A stretch of 64,000 bases of DNA from Axinella damicornis (Eukaryota > Porifera > Demospongiae > Axinellida > Axinellidae): the NCBI GenBank assembly GCA_963931865.1, contig OZ007513.1:6046808-6110807 (forward strand). Reading direction: 5' to 3'. This document shows, piece after piece, positions 21,169 through 32,899 of this stretch. Positions within the stretch are counted from its first letter, which is position 1. Every line of letters begins with the position of its first letter. Both the position numbers and the translations under genes were made by a program. Under the pieces are notes generated by a model that searched no databases, was not told the origin of the DNA, and saw only the letters and a program-made list of their open reading frames with translations.

Positions 21169-22549
21169 TTATGATGGGTGATGGACCTTACAACATGTCC
21201 GTTCTGGATGTACGGCGAGGTTCCAAACCCCAAGACCAAACTCCCAAATCAGAATCATAGACAAAGCAGACTGGTCAAATCTGTGGCATCCAATAAATCT
21301 TCCCAGACCATCATGTCGAAATGCTGCAGGATAGTCACAGGGATTAATGACAGAACCAGGTGGAGCAATGCGTTCCTGGTGTAGGGCACAATCAACCCAA
21401 CTCTCCAGCAGTCTTCCTCCGATGAGACGGTTCACCCACAGCACTGCTTCAATGTGACCAAAAAAAAACCTGACTGTTGTCTGGTATATATATGGAAACT
21501 TCAAGTAGCGAATCATTTCATCTTTAGTCATAGGAAGGTCATATGCTGATCCAGCCATGAAAGGAAACTTGAGAAGCCACGGGAATACTGGCTTAAATGA
21601 CATTCTAGCACTGGCATCTCCATCAGATCACTTCGTACTCCTCAGCAACTTCATTGACTATGAGAGGTTTCCATGCATAGACGTTCAAGTCCCTCACATG
21701 GTTGGGATACTTACTAAACTGGAACGTTCGAACTTCAACATTGCAGTACTTCCCCAGTTCTGTTCTTTGATGATCAGCTAGTCCTGTAGATCATACACAA
21801 TGATTCAAGTGTTTGCAGGGTAGGTGGTGCTGAAATCCTGCAATCATATCCCGTGCTTCGTCGAAGTGATTTGATGAGACACCACAAGTTTACAGTATTA
21901 AAAGGAAGTCTAAACACGAACAGTTGCTGTTAATATCAGCAGTTTCTGCTGGCATATGTCCATCCTCGAGCTCAGTATAACCGTGGCACACGTCTTCCAG
22001 GGCAATCTCAGCAACCTCTTTGCAACAACGGCCACCCTCATTCACTTTCCCTAACTTTCCTGGGCTGACACGGCAGTAAGGTTGTCTTGGGTGGTAAGGT
22101 TGTCCCTGCAGTTCTGGAGGGTTCCGTACTGTGTCTGACATGTTGCCTTTTGTGTGCTGGGCTGCACGATCATAAGCTGTGGCATCAGGCATTGGTCGTC
22201 CAGTGACCAGCTCGGGATGCGTTACTGTGGCTTCAGATGTAGACGCTCCGCAACACAGTACATTTGGAGCTGGTTCAGTGCTGGGAGAGTGTCGAGTTAA
22301 CGTTGGATCACGAGAACGCGTACGGACTGCTGTTGGCGCTTCCTCGGAAGTCTTAGAGTGTAGACTGCCAGTCTGAGAGTTGTTAGTCTCGCGGGGCCTC
22401 GCGAGACTAGAGAGTTGTCTGGTGCCTCCATAGTGCTGCGCTGCAGCTGTGGAACGATCATCTTGCCGGAAGAAAACAGCCACAGCAGCACAGTTTAATA
22501 TTGAAATGCAAAGTACAGCTAGCAATAGGAATCTTCTAGACCAACTCAT
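21169..22549 (-). pseudogene. type II membrane glycosyltransferase-like protein (DUF1647-like), broken
   Basis: The N-terminus at 22549 is MSWSRR followed by a membrane anchor (FLLLAVLCISILNCAAVAVF) and a Ser/Thr/Pro-rich stem, the build of a Golgi type II enzyme. The catalytic part is recognisable but lies in four pieces: SSNHFDEARDMIAGFQHHLP after an in-frame TAA at ~21890, then IIVYDL, then GLADHQRTELGKYCNVEVRT with WKPLIVNEVAEEYEVI, then DGDASARM leading into the 21603-21169 frame with CHRFDQSAL. Conserved blocks such as YCNVEVR, KP.I, DASAR and CHR.DQSAL match DUF1647-type nucleotide-sugar enzymes of invertebrates. At least three single-base shifts and one stop separate the pieces, and no intron signals explain them. 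Confidence 0.65.
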
Positions 22550-23027
22550 ATTTCAAGGCAAACTAAAGCAACAGCAATCGGCCACGGGGGAATATACACA
22601 CTAGTGTGCACCATCAACCCATTCAGGCCCCGCCCAGTTTTTCTTTCGAAAGCGGCGCGCGGGCCTGGGAGCGAGGCCACTTCCCAGACCCAACACGCGA
22701 GTTTGGAACCAGACAAATTATGTTCGCCATATAGCTGAGCTATACATGAGCTAGCTGGAGAGCCGGAGGCTGCAGAGTACATCGTGGCTGGTCAATACAG
22801 TCCGGACTGTCGTTGATGAAACCCCACGAGAAATCGGTACTAAAATATTGCACTCGGTAATTTAAAGGGGGCGGGGTCACAATGTCCTCACTGGTCCTCC
22901 CTCTATTTACTTTGCCTTTGGTGTCTAAGGGGATAATGTACGTGTAGTCAGAGGTCAGTTAGATGTTCACGCCCGTAAATTATCGTCAGGGGTATTATCT
23001 CTGGTTATCAACATCAGATCTTGTGAG

Positions 23028-23402
23028 TAGTCTCAGAACCAGACCGGGAGGAGAAAGGATATGGGGCCTCTGGGCACCATCTTACATTGGAGTTGTCCCC
23101 AGGTCGGAATGTTGACTTGACGAATCAGAAGCGTTGATTGCGAATGACGTCAGGGAAATGATTTTTCTCCAGGCTTTCAGTGTTGCCAGTGACTAGACAC
23201 GGCCAATCACTGTGCTGTACCGCGTTACCCGCGAGTGCCTGAGCAAAAGTCGAGGAGAGCAATGGGCAGGTCGACTGTGATTGTACGTGTGGTATCTCAG
23301 CTGATCGCTAATTACCACACATAATCATGAGGACATCTCCAATGTAGGCACGAACCCAGACACTTCCTCCTCCCCCGCTTGAAGGGTCTGGTTCCGAGAC
23401 TA
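23028..23402. mobile_element. MULE-like element, 375 bp, perfect 9-bp TSD
   Basis: The ends are TAGTCTCAGAACCAGACC and GGGTCTGGTTCCGAGACTA. TCTTGTGAG flanks both sides exactly (23019-23027 and 23403-23411). The interior is non-coding. A truncated, diverged copy of its right half lies at about 56700-56897. Confidence 0.85.
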
Positions 23403-23559
23403 TCTTGTGAGTACATGCAAATCTTTTTGAGCCAATCCTGTAGCCATGCACACCCAATAGTTTCTACAAGTGGTGGTGACTCCAATACGCACTGTACTTA
23501 GAGCTGCAACCGAGGTCACAGCCTGTGACCGTCCAGAAACTGCCGGTGACCCTCTTACA

Positions 23560-23850
23560 CCAACTGACCAGCATGCACCTACATATAGCGCTTTTCCCCC
23601 CTCCTCTGCGCCTGGGTTCGAGGCTAGCGCATGACCAACATGTACACTACATAGGGCTAGTGACAGCATGTGCCTACCAAGGCCAACCGACCAGCATGCA
23701 CCTACATGGACAATGCCTCGTTGTCAGGCTTCCCGTGCTTGAAAAGTATTTTTCGTCCCCGCGAGCACAAGGGGGAGCCTGGGAACGAGGCACCATGCCA
23801 GCTTGCACCAACATTGGGCTAGTGACCATCATGCACCTGCATAGGCACGA
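23560..23850. repeat. diffuse repeats of CCAGCATGCACCTACAT
   Basis: About five degenerate copies of GGGCTAGTGAC...CAGCATGCACCTACAT occur, with two GGGAACGAGG-type MULE-end remnants between them. Non-coding. Confidence 0.5.
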
Positions 23851-24157
23851 CCTTCAAGCATTATTTATACATTTTGTTCCATTCAACACATACTGGAAGC
23901 ATTGTGATATTCACTGAGATCGCTTTAGAAGCTGCTATCCCCAAATATGCAAAATAGCTGCTGTGTTGGTGTACCCGTCTGTATTCTCGAAATGATGATG
24001 TTAGCTGCAACGTGTCTATCATGACTTGAGAACGTGTGCTACCCTTTATCTTTCTTGCTTTCTGTGTTCCCAACACCCACATATTATAATTATATTGAGA
24101 ACTTCATGTCTGTGAATACGAAATGGCAGTGCATGATTGGGTTCTGAATGCACATTA

Positions 24158-24254
24158 TCAGGAGTGTGTGCAACTGCCATATGGGTTCCACTATACCACC
24201 CTCTCGGCTGCCGAGCTGGTGGTAGTGGAACCCGTATGGCAGTTGCACACTCTT
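24158..24254. mobile_element. foldback element
   Basis: Two ~38-bp arms (AGTGTGTGCAACTGCCATAT... and its complement ending GGCAGTTGCACACTC) enclose about 17 bases. No target duplication is clear, so it could be a foldback MITE or a simple inverted duplication. Confidence 0.6.
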
Positions 24255-24403
24255 ACAGTTATGAACTATACAGTTGCTGTAAGGCTCAGAACTCAGTTTG
24301 ATTCTCTCTCTGCTTTGAAGTTACACATGTACCCTTCTCTTCTCCCCCCTTTCCCCTCCTCCCCCTCCCACCTCCTTCCCTCCTCCCCCTTCCTTCTTGC
24401 CAG

Positions 24404-24530
24404 GCCCCTGAGATGGTTTTGCACCCCTCTCTAGAGCAGGACTCTCCTGAGGTGTTCTACACTCTGGTGGAGGGGACTCCTGGATGACATCTGTATGGTC
24501 CTGCAGCTCCTGCCTTCTTCCCTCCTAATA
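24404..24530 (+). pseudogene. axonemal dynein heavy chain exon, frame-shifted
   Basis: After a long pyrimidine tract and TTCTTGCCAG the frame reads APEMVLHPSLEQDSPEVFYT and LVEG. After one extra base it continues GLLDDICMVLQLLPSS. The pattern P-x-x-x-F/L-x-P-S-L...FY..VEGL..DI matches the N-terminal stem of outer-arm axonemal dynein heavy chains (DNAH5/DNAH8 type), the ATPase motor of cilia. The splice acceptor is sound. The frame break is a single base within GAGGGGACTCC. It belongs with the exon at 24914. Confidence 0.55.
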
Positions 24531-24913
24531 CAAGGCCCAGGATTCATATGGTACTAACTGGCCCATAATGACTTGCCTGGTCAAACTGACAAAGGGCAAA
24601 GGGCACATATTACATTTAGTTTGACTTCCTGTGGCTACCTAAGTACTTCAGTGATTGCTAAAACAACCGCAGGCAGCCCTACAAGACTAGCCCACAGAGT
24701 GCACCCTGTAAACCCAATGGCCTATCACATGCAGTTATGATAAAGTGGAAGTTGAGTATAGCATGAAAGCCTGGGAAGGGCGCTACGTCCCAACAACCCT
24801 GGTATATATCTGCTGTCTTCCTCTGCAAGGCTGAGATTGAGTTTGTGCATCTTTGACTAAGCCCATTTGGTAGCCCTCACCTCCCCCATTTTCTCCTCTC
24901 CTTTGGATTGTAG

Positions 24914-25076
24914 AGCTGTCAGACATCCGTGAGGAGATCCTTGACCAACCATTGACCAGACCTGTGAGTATCATGACTCGTATAACACCTATGCCTTCCT
25001 CTGGGTGGACAATCGCCGGGAGTTCCTTCACCGCTGTATGGCCACATTCTGACCCAGGAGGAAATAGAGGCTGCAG
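24914..25076 (+). pseudogene. axonemal dynein heavy chain exon, frame-shifted
   Basis: Between ATTGTAG and GCTGCAG|GTACAG the reading is LSDIREEILDQPLTRP. After one missing base it continues CEYHDSYNTYAFLWVDNRRE with FLH. After a short deletion it continues LYGHILTQEEIEAAG. The segment YAFLWVDNRREFL...LYGHILT.EEIE is characteristic of axonemal dynein heavy chains just before the linker. Both splice sites are intact and the same conceptual protein continues from 24404, so gene identity is firmer than the frame. Whether it is decayed or mis-sequenced cannot be told here. Confidence 0.6.
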
Positions 25077-25079
25077 GTA

Positions 25080-26640
25080 CAGAGTAGGACGTAGGTGACT
25101 ATTGTTTACCCTATATCATCAAGTACGAGTATGAACTGTTCATATACTACTTGCACCAGATTTACAGTATTGTTGTGATGTCCAGAAGTGTAATTGTAAA
25201 ACCATAGATAATACAAACCGGAGGTGGATGTGAAATGGTATGCATCCGCGGAGAGTACATGGAAATTCATTGAAACAATCATTGCAGCAGGTATATCGGA
25301 CTATTATACGGCAAACTGCCAGTCCGCTGGCCAATTCCAATGCCTTGGATCATCAGACACAACCATCTCTAGCCTTCCTCTGTGTGGTTGTGGGTATGAC
25401 AGGTGTCACCTGCATGTGCATACTGCTGCACTCTGTTGTTCCCCTCTCCCAGGAGCTGTCTGAGTTGGAGGGATCTTCAGAGGGGGCTGGTGGACCACAA
25501 AGTCAGCATTCCTAGCGGACGCAACTCAATGAACCAAATCATGTGACCGCCTTTTATTAATTATTGCATTTGTTGGCTGTTGTTTGCTGTGTGTGTAATG
25601 ATGAGGCCCTTTGGTCAATGCTGACTGTGCATTCTGTCTGCCCTTGTGGTTTCCAATCTGTCAGTTTGTCCAAGGGGCATCCCTGGTAACCTGATACCAG
25701 GCAAAATTACCATACCAGCTAGCATTGTGTGAAACCTGTTTCTAGTACAACTGGCCCCTACCCTCTCGAGAGCTAGGGACAGAGATAAATATAATTCACG
25801 GATTACGTAGATTCAGCCAATCAGGGGACTAATTCCAGCCCCTAGACAGGAAGTTAAAGTGCTACAATGTGACAGTTTAGGCCTGTAATGAAGATTGGTG
25901 GCCAGCTAGCTTGTGTAGCTGTGGTTATCTTACGTATCAGTATAATCGGGCAACACCCATTATATTCTTGACCACCATAGCCTTACCTACATATACAATC
26001 ACTTGGCTGAGCTGCTGGTCAGTTCAGGGTGTATACTTATAGGCTTCTCTTCTCCCATGTGGCCCTGGAACGAGGCTATAGGAATGATCGAGCTCGAGGT
26101 TATATGCTCCAAGGGCTGATCCAGTGGGGTTGATATAGGCTGCATGGGTACATGGCTAGCCACTCCTCCTTCAAGAATTTTATTGCGTTTGGAAACCTTC
26201 GAATTCGATCAGCCATGGCAGTTGTTCTGCTCTGCCCGATCGCGATCAGCTGTACACAGTTTATATGGAAGGTCATAATGTGTCCGTGCATGTGAGTTTT
26301 CATGCGAATCTGGAGGACTCATTTTATAGGGCAGACTCAGATACATGAAAAATAATGCAATTGTGTGTGAATGTATAAACACCGTGAAATCAACAAGACT
26401 AGAGGAATGGCAGAAAGTCAGTCACATTTACTGTCAATTATGTTTAGCTACAAGAGCATAATATTAAATCCTCAGTGACAAAATCATGGTCTTGTGTAGG
26501 AGGTTGTGTGATAACCTTGGGAGAACAGTTCCACCTTCTCATCGTCTACACAATGAACACAAGAATGAAGCGACCAGCAGTTGCACTGGGAGTGAGCTAC
26601 ACAGTACCCAGTGATGTAGAAGTCCACGTACGCCCAAACC
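25080..26640. other. no firm gene
   Basis: This may be the intron of the dynein-like gene. A possible exon after CCCTCTCCCAG at 25452 reads ELSELEGSSEGAGGPQSQHS to a stop but has no family signal. The rest is unremarkable. Confidence 0.35.
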
Positions 26641-26642
26641 AA

Positions 26643-26796
26643 CTATATATCCATTTCATCTGAACAGAGAACTTTCACAGTTGTCACATCACTGTGAGAT
26701 TCGAATAACCAGCGGAACAGAGTCAGTTCGTCATCACTGCACAGTGAGCATAAGAACAGTTGCAAAGTGAGGGCAGACGTCAGTTTCACAGAGCTC
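26643..26796 (-). CDS. last exon of unidentified gene
   Basis: The exon follows CTCACCAACAG and reads SSVKLTSALTLQLFLCSLCS, DDELTLFRWLFESHSD and VTTVKVLCSDEMDI to a stop at 26643. Its first base completes the split codon (TG+G, Trp) left by the exon at 27077-27220, so the junction is in phase. I do not recognise the protein. The intron is purine/pyrimidine-rich low complexity. Confidence 0.55.
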
Positions 26797-27076
26797 CTGT
26801 TGGTGAGGGAGGAGGAGGGGGGAGGGGAGAGGGGAGGAGGGGAGCGGAGGGAATGGAGGGAGTGAAATGTGGGTGATAGAGGGAGTGAAGGCCAAGTGGA
26901 GAAGAGGGGAGTGAGTGAAGGGGGAGTGGAGAGGGGGAGGAGAGACAGGAGTGGATGAAGGGGAGTGGAAACAGAAAGCAGTGGCAGTACCATGCAAAGT
27001 ATGAAGGTGCTACAAGAGCCCATCCTGATAACTGAAAAAAATGATGGGGAAATTTTTTTCTGCGCTTCACACTTAC

Positions 27077-27220
27077 CATTGGCATGTCTTCTCGTCATAT
27101 ACCCTCCCAAGTTCACTGCCAGCACTCATTTGGCTGCTGCTGTAGAGGTTGGCTGCCACCCGCATGAACACCTGCAAAAGCACCCAGCAATACTGATCAC
27201 GCTCATACATCTTCCGCATC
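27077..27220 (-). CDS. internal exon of unidentified gene
   Basis: The frame MRKMYERDQYCWVLLQVFMR, then VAANLYSSSQMSAGSELGRV and YDEKTCQ, ends at CCAATG|GTAAGT. The acceptor is uncertain (ACGAAG|G fits the phase of the previous exon). Composition and the consistent phases on both sides support a real gene. No domain is named. The amphipathic first half could be helical. Confidence 0.55.
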
Positions 27221-27337
27221 CTTCGTCCTCAATATGAGGAGGAGAGGGAGGGGCATACATATGCAGTGATATGCCTAACCCGTGGCATGTCTGTGGATCA
27301 TATACCAGTAATATTCTTCCCGATACAAGAAACTCAC

Positions 27338-27385
27338 ACGAAGACATAGCGCTTCCCAGTCAGGACGGTTGCAACATGCTTGCAA
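27338..27385 (-). CDS. internal exon of unidentified gene
   Basis: The reading CKHVATVLTGKRYVFV ends at CTTCGT|GTGAGT. The two carried bases plus the first base of the next exon give Val and keep the frame. The upstream limit is not clear. Confidence 0.4.
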
Positions 27386-27931
27386 CTCAGGCAAATTTCC
27401 CGGTCTTCCAAATACAGTAGTATATATGTACCATGCAATCCATTCCAGCCTCATTCCAAGGCCTTAGCTAGCTCTACACCTCCAGTTTTTTTGCTTACAG
27501 CATGGTTTTGTATACAGCAAGCAAATCAAAACCTGTGTACACAGACTACTGGGGAACAAGGTTATCATTCCCATGAATTTATTAAACTAAGACAACAGGT
27601 CTTGAACCACACTATCATCAGATAACAGGAGGCACGCGCAGACAGGTGTTACATGTTGCCTAGCAACCAAACCTTGAGCATCCAATTTTGCCAGATAGCA
27701 GGTCACATCATGGCTACTGGGTTGCCAGGACTACCTGTGCCACTGGATAATGATGTGTGCATTGCAGGCTGTCCTCATGAAACTACTACTACGCAGTGCA
27801 GTAGGAACCACGGGGTTACAGGAGCTGTCACACCATGGAACTACTACTGCACAGTGGTGTAGAAACCCAGGCTCACTGGAGCTGTCACACCAGTGAATCA
27901 CTCCACTTTGTGCACACCAAACAAGACTCAC

Positions 27932-28037
27932 ACTGGCAGCAAGAAAAATGATGAGAGAAAGGTCTCGAAACTGATTGTGCAGGGACGGATTGATGCACGC
28001 AAACATTATGTTGGTGCAAGGCATTCCGTGCGAGATG
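27932..28037 (-). CDS. internal exon, probably same gene
   Basis: The 106-nt exon between CTCTTGTAG and GCCAGT|GTGAGT reads ISHGMPCTNIMFACINPSLH, then NQFRDLSLIIFLAAS. Both splice sites are good and the frame is fully open. The resemblance of its middle to a kinesin motor strand is too weak to use. Family unknown. Confidence 0.5.
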
Positions 28038-28811
28038 CTACAAGAGCTGGTTAAGCTTATGAATCAAAAAATTTCTGTGGTTCACGGCAACAATATGCGG
28101 CCTGTTCCGAATGCTCTTGCACACGGTTGCTAGGCCCAATCACTGTTCATTGTCATAGTTTCACAGCACTTGTATGGTACATGTCTAATGGTTCGGAGAA
28201 CATTTCTCTGTCTGCTCTCCTCTTCAGCTAATGTTTCCAGCTTATGGGTGCATGTTTAAGGTGATGGGATAAAGTTTGCTATTGCACATGCATGCGTAGT
28301 GCTGTGCTCATGGTTTACAGTCAACAGTGGAATGTGTACACAACTTTGGCGTCAATTTTGTCCTGCCGAAGCAACATCTAACCACACATTAGACTGTACT
28401 TCAATTGTATGAAGGGGCAGGGCAGCTTGAAACGTTTTACGAGCTGTTTGTGAGATACTGCACATGCTACTTGGCAGTGCCTGATCAGTGCGAAAACTGA
28501 ATGGCTTTGTGGTATTAACCTCCATCACTCGTTTTTCCAACAAAAGCGAAGTAAACCAACAGTTGAAAGTTCCAATGGATGTTGTAAAGATGGTCCGTTA
28601 GCCGTTCAGATTGACGCCAAGTTCACCACTTGACCTTGAAATTTGTTGCAACTGCCTGTGCTGCCCTGTTGTACTCAGGAGCTAAGATCAAACCAGCTAG
28701 AAGGTACTGTTATACGTCATTTTTGTTGCATGTCTCTAGCTAGTTCCTGCACAGAGGGACATACATTATAACATTAATGAACACACGGTATCTCATAACC
28801 TTAATTGGTAC

Positions 28812-29325
28812 AAGTAGCTGAGCTCGCTTCGCTCGCTCAGCTACTTCCCCCTTGCTCGCCTATGTGAGTAATTCGGCGCCGGACAGCTCTCTGTCAGAGC
28901 TGCAGCTCCCCAATGTGCGTCCGCTTCAGCTGCTGCACGCCGATTGCATCGATCCGCTTCAACTGCTGCTCGCCACTTGTGTCTGCTTCAGCTGCTACTC
29001 CCCGATTGCGTCCGTTTCAACTGCTCCCCGATTGTGTCTGCTTCGGCTGTTGCTCCTCGATTGCGTCCGCTTCAACTGCTGCTCCGGCTTCACCTGCAGC
29101 TCCCAGATTGCGTCCGCTTTGACTGCTGCTCACCGATATTGCATCCGTCAGCTGTTCTAGAAGCTTCCAGCTAGCCAATGCCCAAAGTTCTCGAACATTC
29201 TTCGCGGAGTTCTAGGTTCAATGGTACGAAGGTCGCGCGTCACTAGTAGTCTAGTCCCGCCCAACGAACATCCCACTTCCGTTACACACACACAGACAGA
29301 CAAACACACGGTTAAAATCTTAAAG
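28812..29325 (-). mobile_element. hairpin-plus-minisatellite element, copy 2 (inverted)
   Basis: Read on the minus strand it matches copy 1 at 16868: the TTAACCGTGTGTTTGTCTG start, GGAAGTGGGATGTTCG, seven or more degenerate ~30-bp minisatellite units, then the AAGTAGCTGAGCGAGCGAAG hairpin and TTGTA. It is longer than copy 1 because of extra minisatellite units and an internal segment shared with 44598-44843. Confidence 0.6.
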
Positions 29326-29586
29326 TATTACAGTGGCATATGGGAAGGATACTGGCTGGCATGAAGAGGTACTCACTGTGGTTAAGGTTGCCTCAATAAT
29401 TGTGAACGTAGTACAATGTTTTACGGAGATTTATAAGTAATTTACAGAGGTGTTGTAGAGAGTTGGATGACTGTTTGGCCTCAGCTGGAGGGATCCAGCG
29501 CGAGCTGCTGCTTCACTACTACGTAGTCAGGAACAGATGTGTGTTGGGTACTTGTACGTTAACAGTAGTAGCTATCTGGCTCGTAG

Positions 29587-29768
29587 TTGCGACATCTGGA
29601 GCAGTTTTCGCGCCTCTGCACGGTACCCAGGTATGGCAACCGAGCGACAGTTTCGTCGAAGGCGGAAAGGAAGAGTACCTTCAACTACGCTTCTGACTGT
29701 TGCCGTGTGTGCTGCAGCGAGTGTACAAGGCAGTTACGCCTGGGGGAAAGTCGAATCGCCAACGTTAG
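29587..29768 (+). CDS. exon, possible PARP-type zinc finger start
   Basis: The frame ends at AACGTTAG|GTAAGT with the reading STFNYASDCCRVCCSECTRQ then LRLGESRIANV. The order F-x-Y-A...C-x-x-C...L-R-L-G-x-x-R-I resembles the first half of PARP-type zinc fingers (PARP1, DNA ligase III), where the second metal pair lies in the next exon. The match is short. An alternative frame (MATERQFRRRRKGRVPS and a hydrophobic stretch) also runs to the same donor, so the family is uncertain. Confidence 0.33.
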
Positions 29769-29769
29769 G

Positions 29770-30223
29770 TAAGTTAAAGAGCCGTTTCTGATTAGCATAC
29801 AGGAAATTTCTACCGCAAAAGCCTACGAAAGCGCTCTGTAATGCTCAACAATCGCATTGCCATACTTCCCCCAGGCAGAACAAGTTAGTATCCACTTAGC
29901 CCTTTCCATCAGTACACTAAAAACTCACCTTCAAACCCAGCTAGTTTTCCGCCTTGACCGTTTTATTCTACATTTTCAATTTTTAATTGATTTTCGCGGT
30001 GACCATTGATGTTGCCATGACAACCCAAAACCACATTTTCAGGATAGTGCTGGGACTGTACAATCTTCCTGCCAAGTTTCAGTTGGAGACATCTATTATT
30101 GTTGCCACAGCATCATGAAACACAAACACTGTTCAGTCCTCCTTGGTTCCTATTCTGAGACAGCCTTATTAACCACGTTGAGTAGGTTGGTGCTACAACC
30201 GGTGCTGATACACACTCTACAAT

Positions 30224-30260
<37 letters not shown>

Positions 30261-30890
30261 ACACATACAAACATACCAATATGTGTACTTATAGTCATAC
30301 GTAGCTCACTGCAGCAGCTAACTATTTTACTACTTTACTGTCACTATATATACTTCAAGACTATCCACAGCTACTAGTATTTCATTCAGAACTTGTGGAA
30401 TCACGGCTAAGATTCGAGGGTTGAGACTATGATTATGAAGGTGGTGTTAGATGAAATACGGTAACTGCTAAACTTAAAACTACTCTAAATCGACTGACCA
30501 CAGCAGGGAGTGAAAAAGGCTGTTTTGGAAAGAGATAATTTTATGGAGGTAAGAAGTTGAATTGCACTACAGTCCGAAGTAGTTTCATCCGCAGCAACTT
30601 TGTCAAAATCTCCCATCGTCCCCAGGGACTGCCATAGTGGTAGTCGTCAATCTTGGCTACTTGAACAGGCATGGAGTCAGAAACACAGTGTAGTTAAACT
30701 GCTCATAATATTTTCATCGGATCTCACACACGGTAACTCAACCACGTTTCCTTGAAGCTGCAGTCATTTAACTATGTTGGTGACACCCTCCCAAATTGGT
30801 ATATACCCCTCCACCTCAATTAACCTGGCAGCTCTTTTCTACAGCTTTGAATATTATATCTGGTTTTGGAGCCATATGACTGCACGAAGT
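29770..30890. other. no further gene seen; (CA)n at 30229-30263
   Basis: Contains a CA microsatellite and otherwise unremarkable sequence. A following exon of the 29587 gene could not be found. Confidence 0.4.
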
Positions 30891-30904
30891 TTCATTCCGA
30901 TACG

Positions 30905-31545
30905 AGGCTCCAGGTAGTCTTGGTACCAAACCCTCGTACAGGGAGGGAGGAGGAGGGTCTGTCTGATACCAAGACGAGGAACTAGGTATTGTACAGGGAG
31001 GGGGGAAGGGGGTCTGATACTGAGAGGAGGCATCAGGCAGTCTCAGCACTAAACCCTCACATAGGGAGGGGGAGGACGGTGTAGTACCGAGACAGAGCAC
31101 CAGATACTCTCGGCAACAAACCTCACACGGGGAGGGGGGAAGGGGGTACAATGTAGTCTTGGTACCAAACTCTCGCACAGGGAGGGACGAGGAAGGCTGA
31201 TACCGAGACAAGGCATCAGGTAGTCTCACCACAATACACTCACACAGGGAGGGGAGGAGGGTCTACTACAGAGATGTGACACCTGGCAGCCTTGATAACA
31301 AACCCTTTCACAGCTGGGGGGGGGGGGGGGGGGGGGGGGGAGGAGGTTCTGAATCCAACACAAGGCACCAGGCAGTCTTGTATCAAACCCTTACACAGGG
31401 AGGGAGGAGGAGGGTCTAGTATAGAGATGAGGCATCTGGCATTCCAGATACCAATCCCTTTCACATGGAGGGTGGAGGAGGTCTGATACCAAGATGAAGC
31501 ACCAGGTGGTCTTGGTACCAAACCCTTGCAGAAGGAGGAAGGTCT
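30905..31545. repeat. tandem micro-MULE array, ~10 units of ~66 bp
   Basis: Units begin near 30915, 30983 (partial), 31037, 31103, 31152, 31220, 31286, 31370, 31437 and 31505. Each is a TAGTCTTGGTACCAAACCC-type end, a loop CTCACACAGGGAGGG, and a GGTCTGATACCGAGAC-type end, i.e. a ~55-bp palindromic micro-element. Units are separated by ~9-base spacers of one family: GGCTCCAGG, GGCATCAGG, GGCACCAGG, GGCATCTGG, AGCACCAGG. One loop has grown into a 26-nt poly(G) at 31316-31341. Confidence 0.7.
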
Positions 31546-31559
31546 ACATATGCGGGATT

Positions 31560-32657
31560 CGACCTCCATAAATAGCCAAACCAATTCACGTACACAGGTG
31601 TAGTGACAATACCTTTCGCGAATTTCGCGTTTCTGTGGCGATTCGCGAAAGTTTTATCCGCAAAAACCAACCAGGATCACTGCGACATGCCGAGTACTAG
31701 CTGATGATGTCCTGTTCGCTTTTTTCCAGTGCACTGACTCCGTTTTTGGCCCAGCATCATGGCTGTCAAGGTACTACAGATCTATCCAGCACGGCAGGGG
31801 GTACGAATCCCTATGCAAGCAGGCGACGCAGATATACGACGACTACACTCCCCATGGCTGACAGCTCCCGTTCGCTATGGACTCCACTCTGTAACTCGCT
31901 CATGCTCGCGGCATGCTTAATTGTCCGACCGCTGAGTCACTTTCCGGATCCAATGAGCGTTAGTGGGTGTGGCAAACTGGGTTACGGCAATCCGCGAAAG
32001 TTTTCTCCATGAAAATCTAAGTTTCAAGCAATTCGCGAAAGTTTTCACCCGCAAAAGAATACGGTAGTTCATAACTACAAGGTATTCAAGTGGTGGTAAT
32101 TCCAAGGCTATTGATTGCACAATAACTTTCTGTCCCTTCCTGAGGAGGCCACGGCATGTAACTACCGTTATCGCCAGATGCCCACAACAAAATTTGGTGT
32201 AGGCAATGTCTGGAACATAGTAATATCTGAAGTGAAACTGGACCACAAATCACTGAACAAGGAGCAGGACTTTCGAAAAATCAGTGGCTCATCACTCACT
32301 AAATGCTCTACATTTGTATGACGTCCACCATGAGCAGTCTCCATGCGTAAGGAGGTAACAAAACCTGTCACATTCCACTGTCCAGTAGAGACCAGACATT
32401 GCTACCTACAGTATAGTACGTAAACATAATGAGCACATAATCAGAAGAGAAACAGCTGTTGTCATGCGTACATCACACTTCTGAGCATGCACAGCAGCAT
32501 CATTGACTACACCCCCTTAAGTTGCCACTAGTGTGTGTGCATCTCAGCCACTCAGCAGAGAAATTTTGTTGGCAGTGTTGCGGTAATGCAAAGGAGGTGA
32601 GTGTTCGTAAGACCTCTGCGCGGAGACTAGACTGCTCACGTGGGCAAATGAGGGAAC
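31560..32657. other. no gene seen; MITE-like ATTCGCGAAAGTTTT phrases
   Basis: The phrase ATTCGCGAAAGTTTTATCCG and variants occur at about 31640, 31990 and 32030, facing a related phrase at 31615. This could be a MITE of ~450 bp, but the ends and target duplication are not clear. Confidence 0.35.
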
Positions 32658-32899
32658 AGTAAACCGTTTCCAATTTCAGTGCGGAATTTCTAATGGGGGT
32701 GTTTAGCAACTTATATAACAATTTCTATCAATATTTAGGAAGAAGAATTGGGCATAACTCATTTAACCTATTTATTATGCAACTTGGGACAAGATATTTG
32801 ACAGTTTCAAATGATCATAAGAAATATTAATGGTAAACAAGGTAACAAGAAAGAGAAAATGTACAACCATATTACAACAAAAAATCTAAAATTGCAGTT

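Noticed and set aside
26734..27085. Ser/Pro/Leu-rich minus-strand frames
   Set aside because: They cover a pyrimidine-rich intron between the exons at 26643-26796 and 27077-27220.
27932..28037. Kinesin motor fragment
   Set aside because: Only a weak resemblance to one strand; no P-loop or switch motifs nearby.
31704..32012. 102-codon plus-strand ORF and an overlapping 53-codon ORF
   Set aside because: Neither frame has motifs; region lies between MITE-like repeat phrases.
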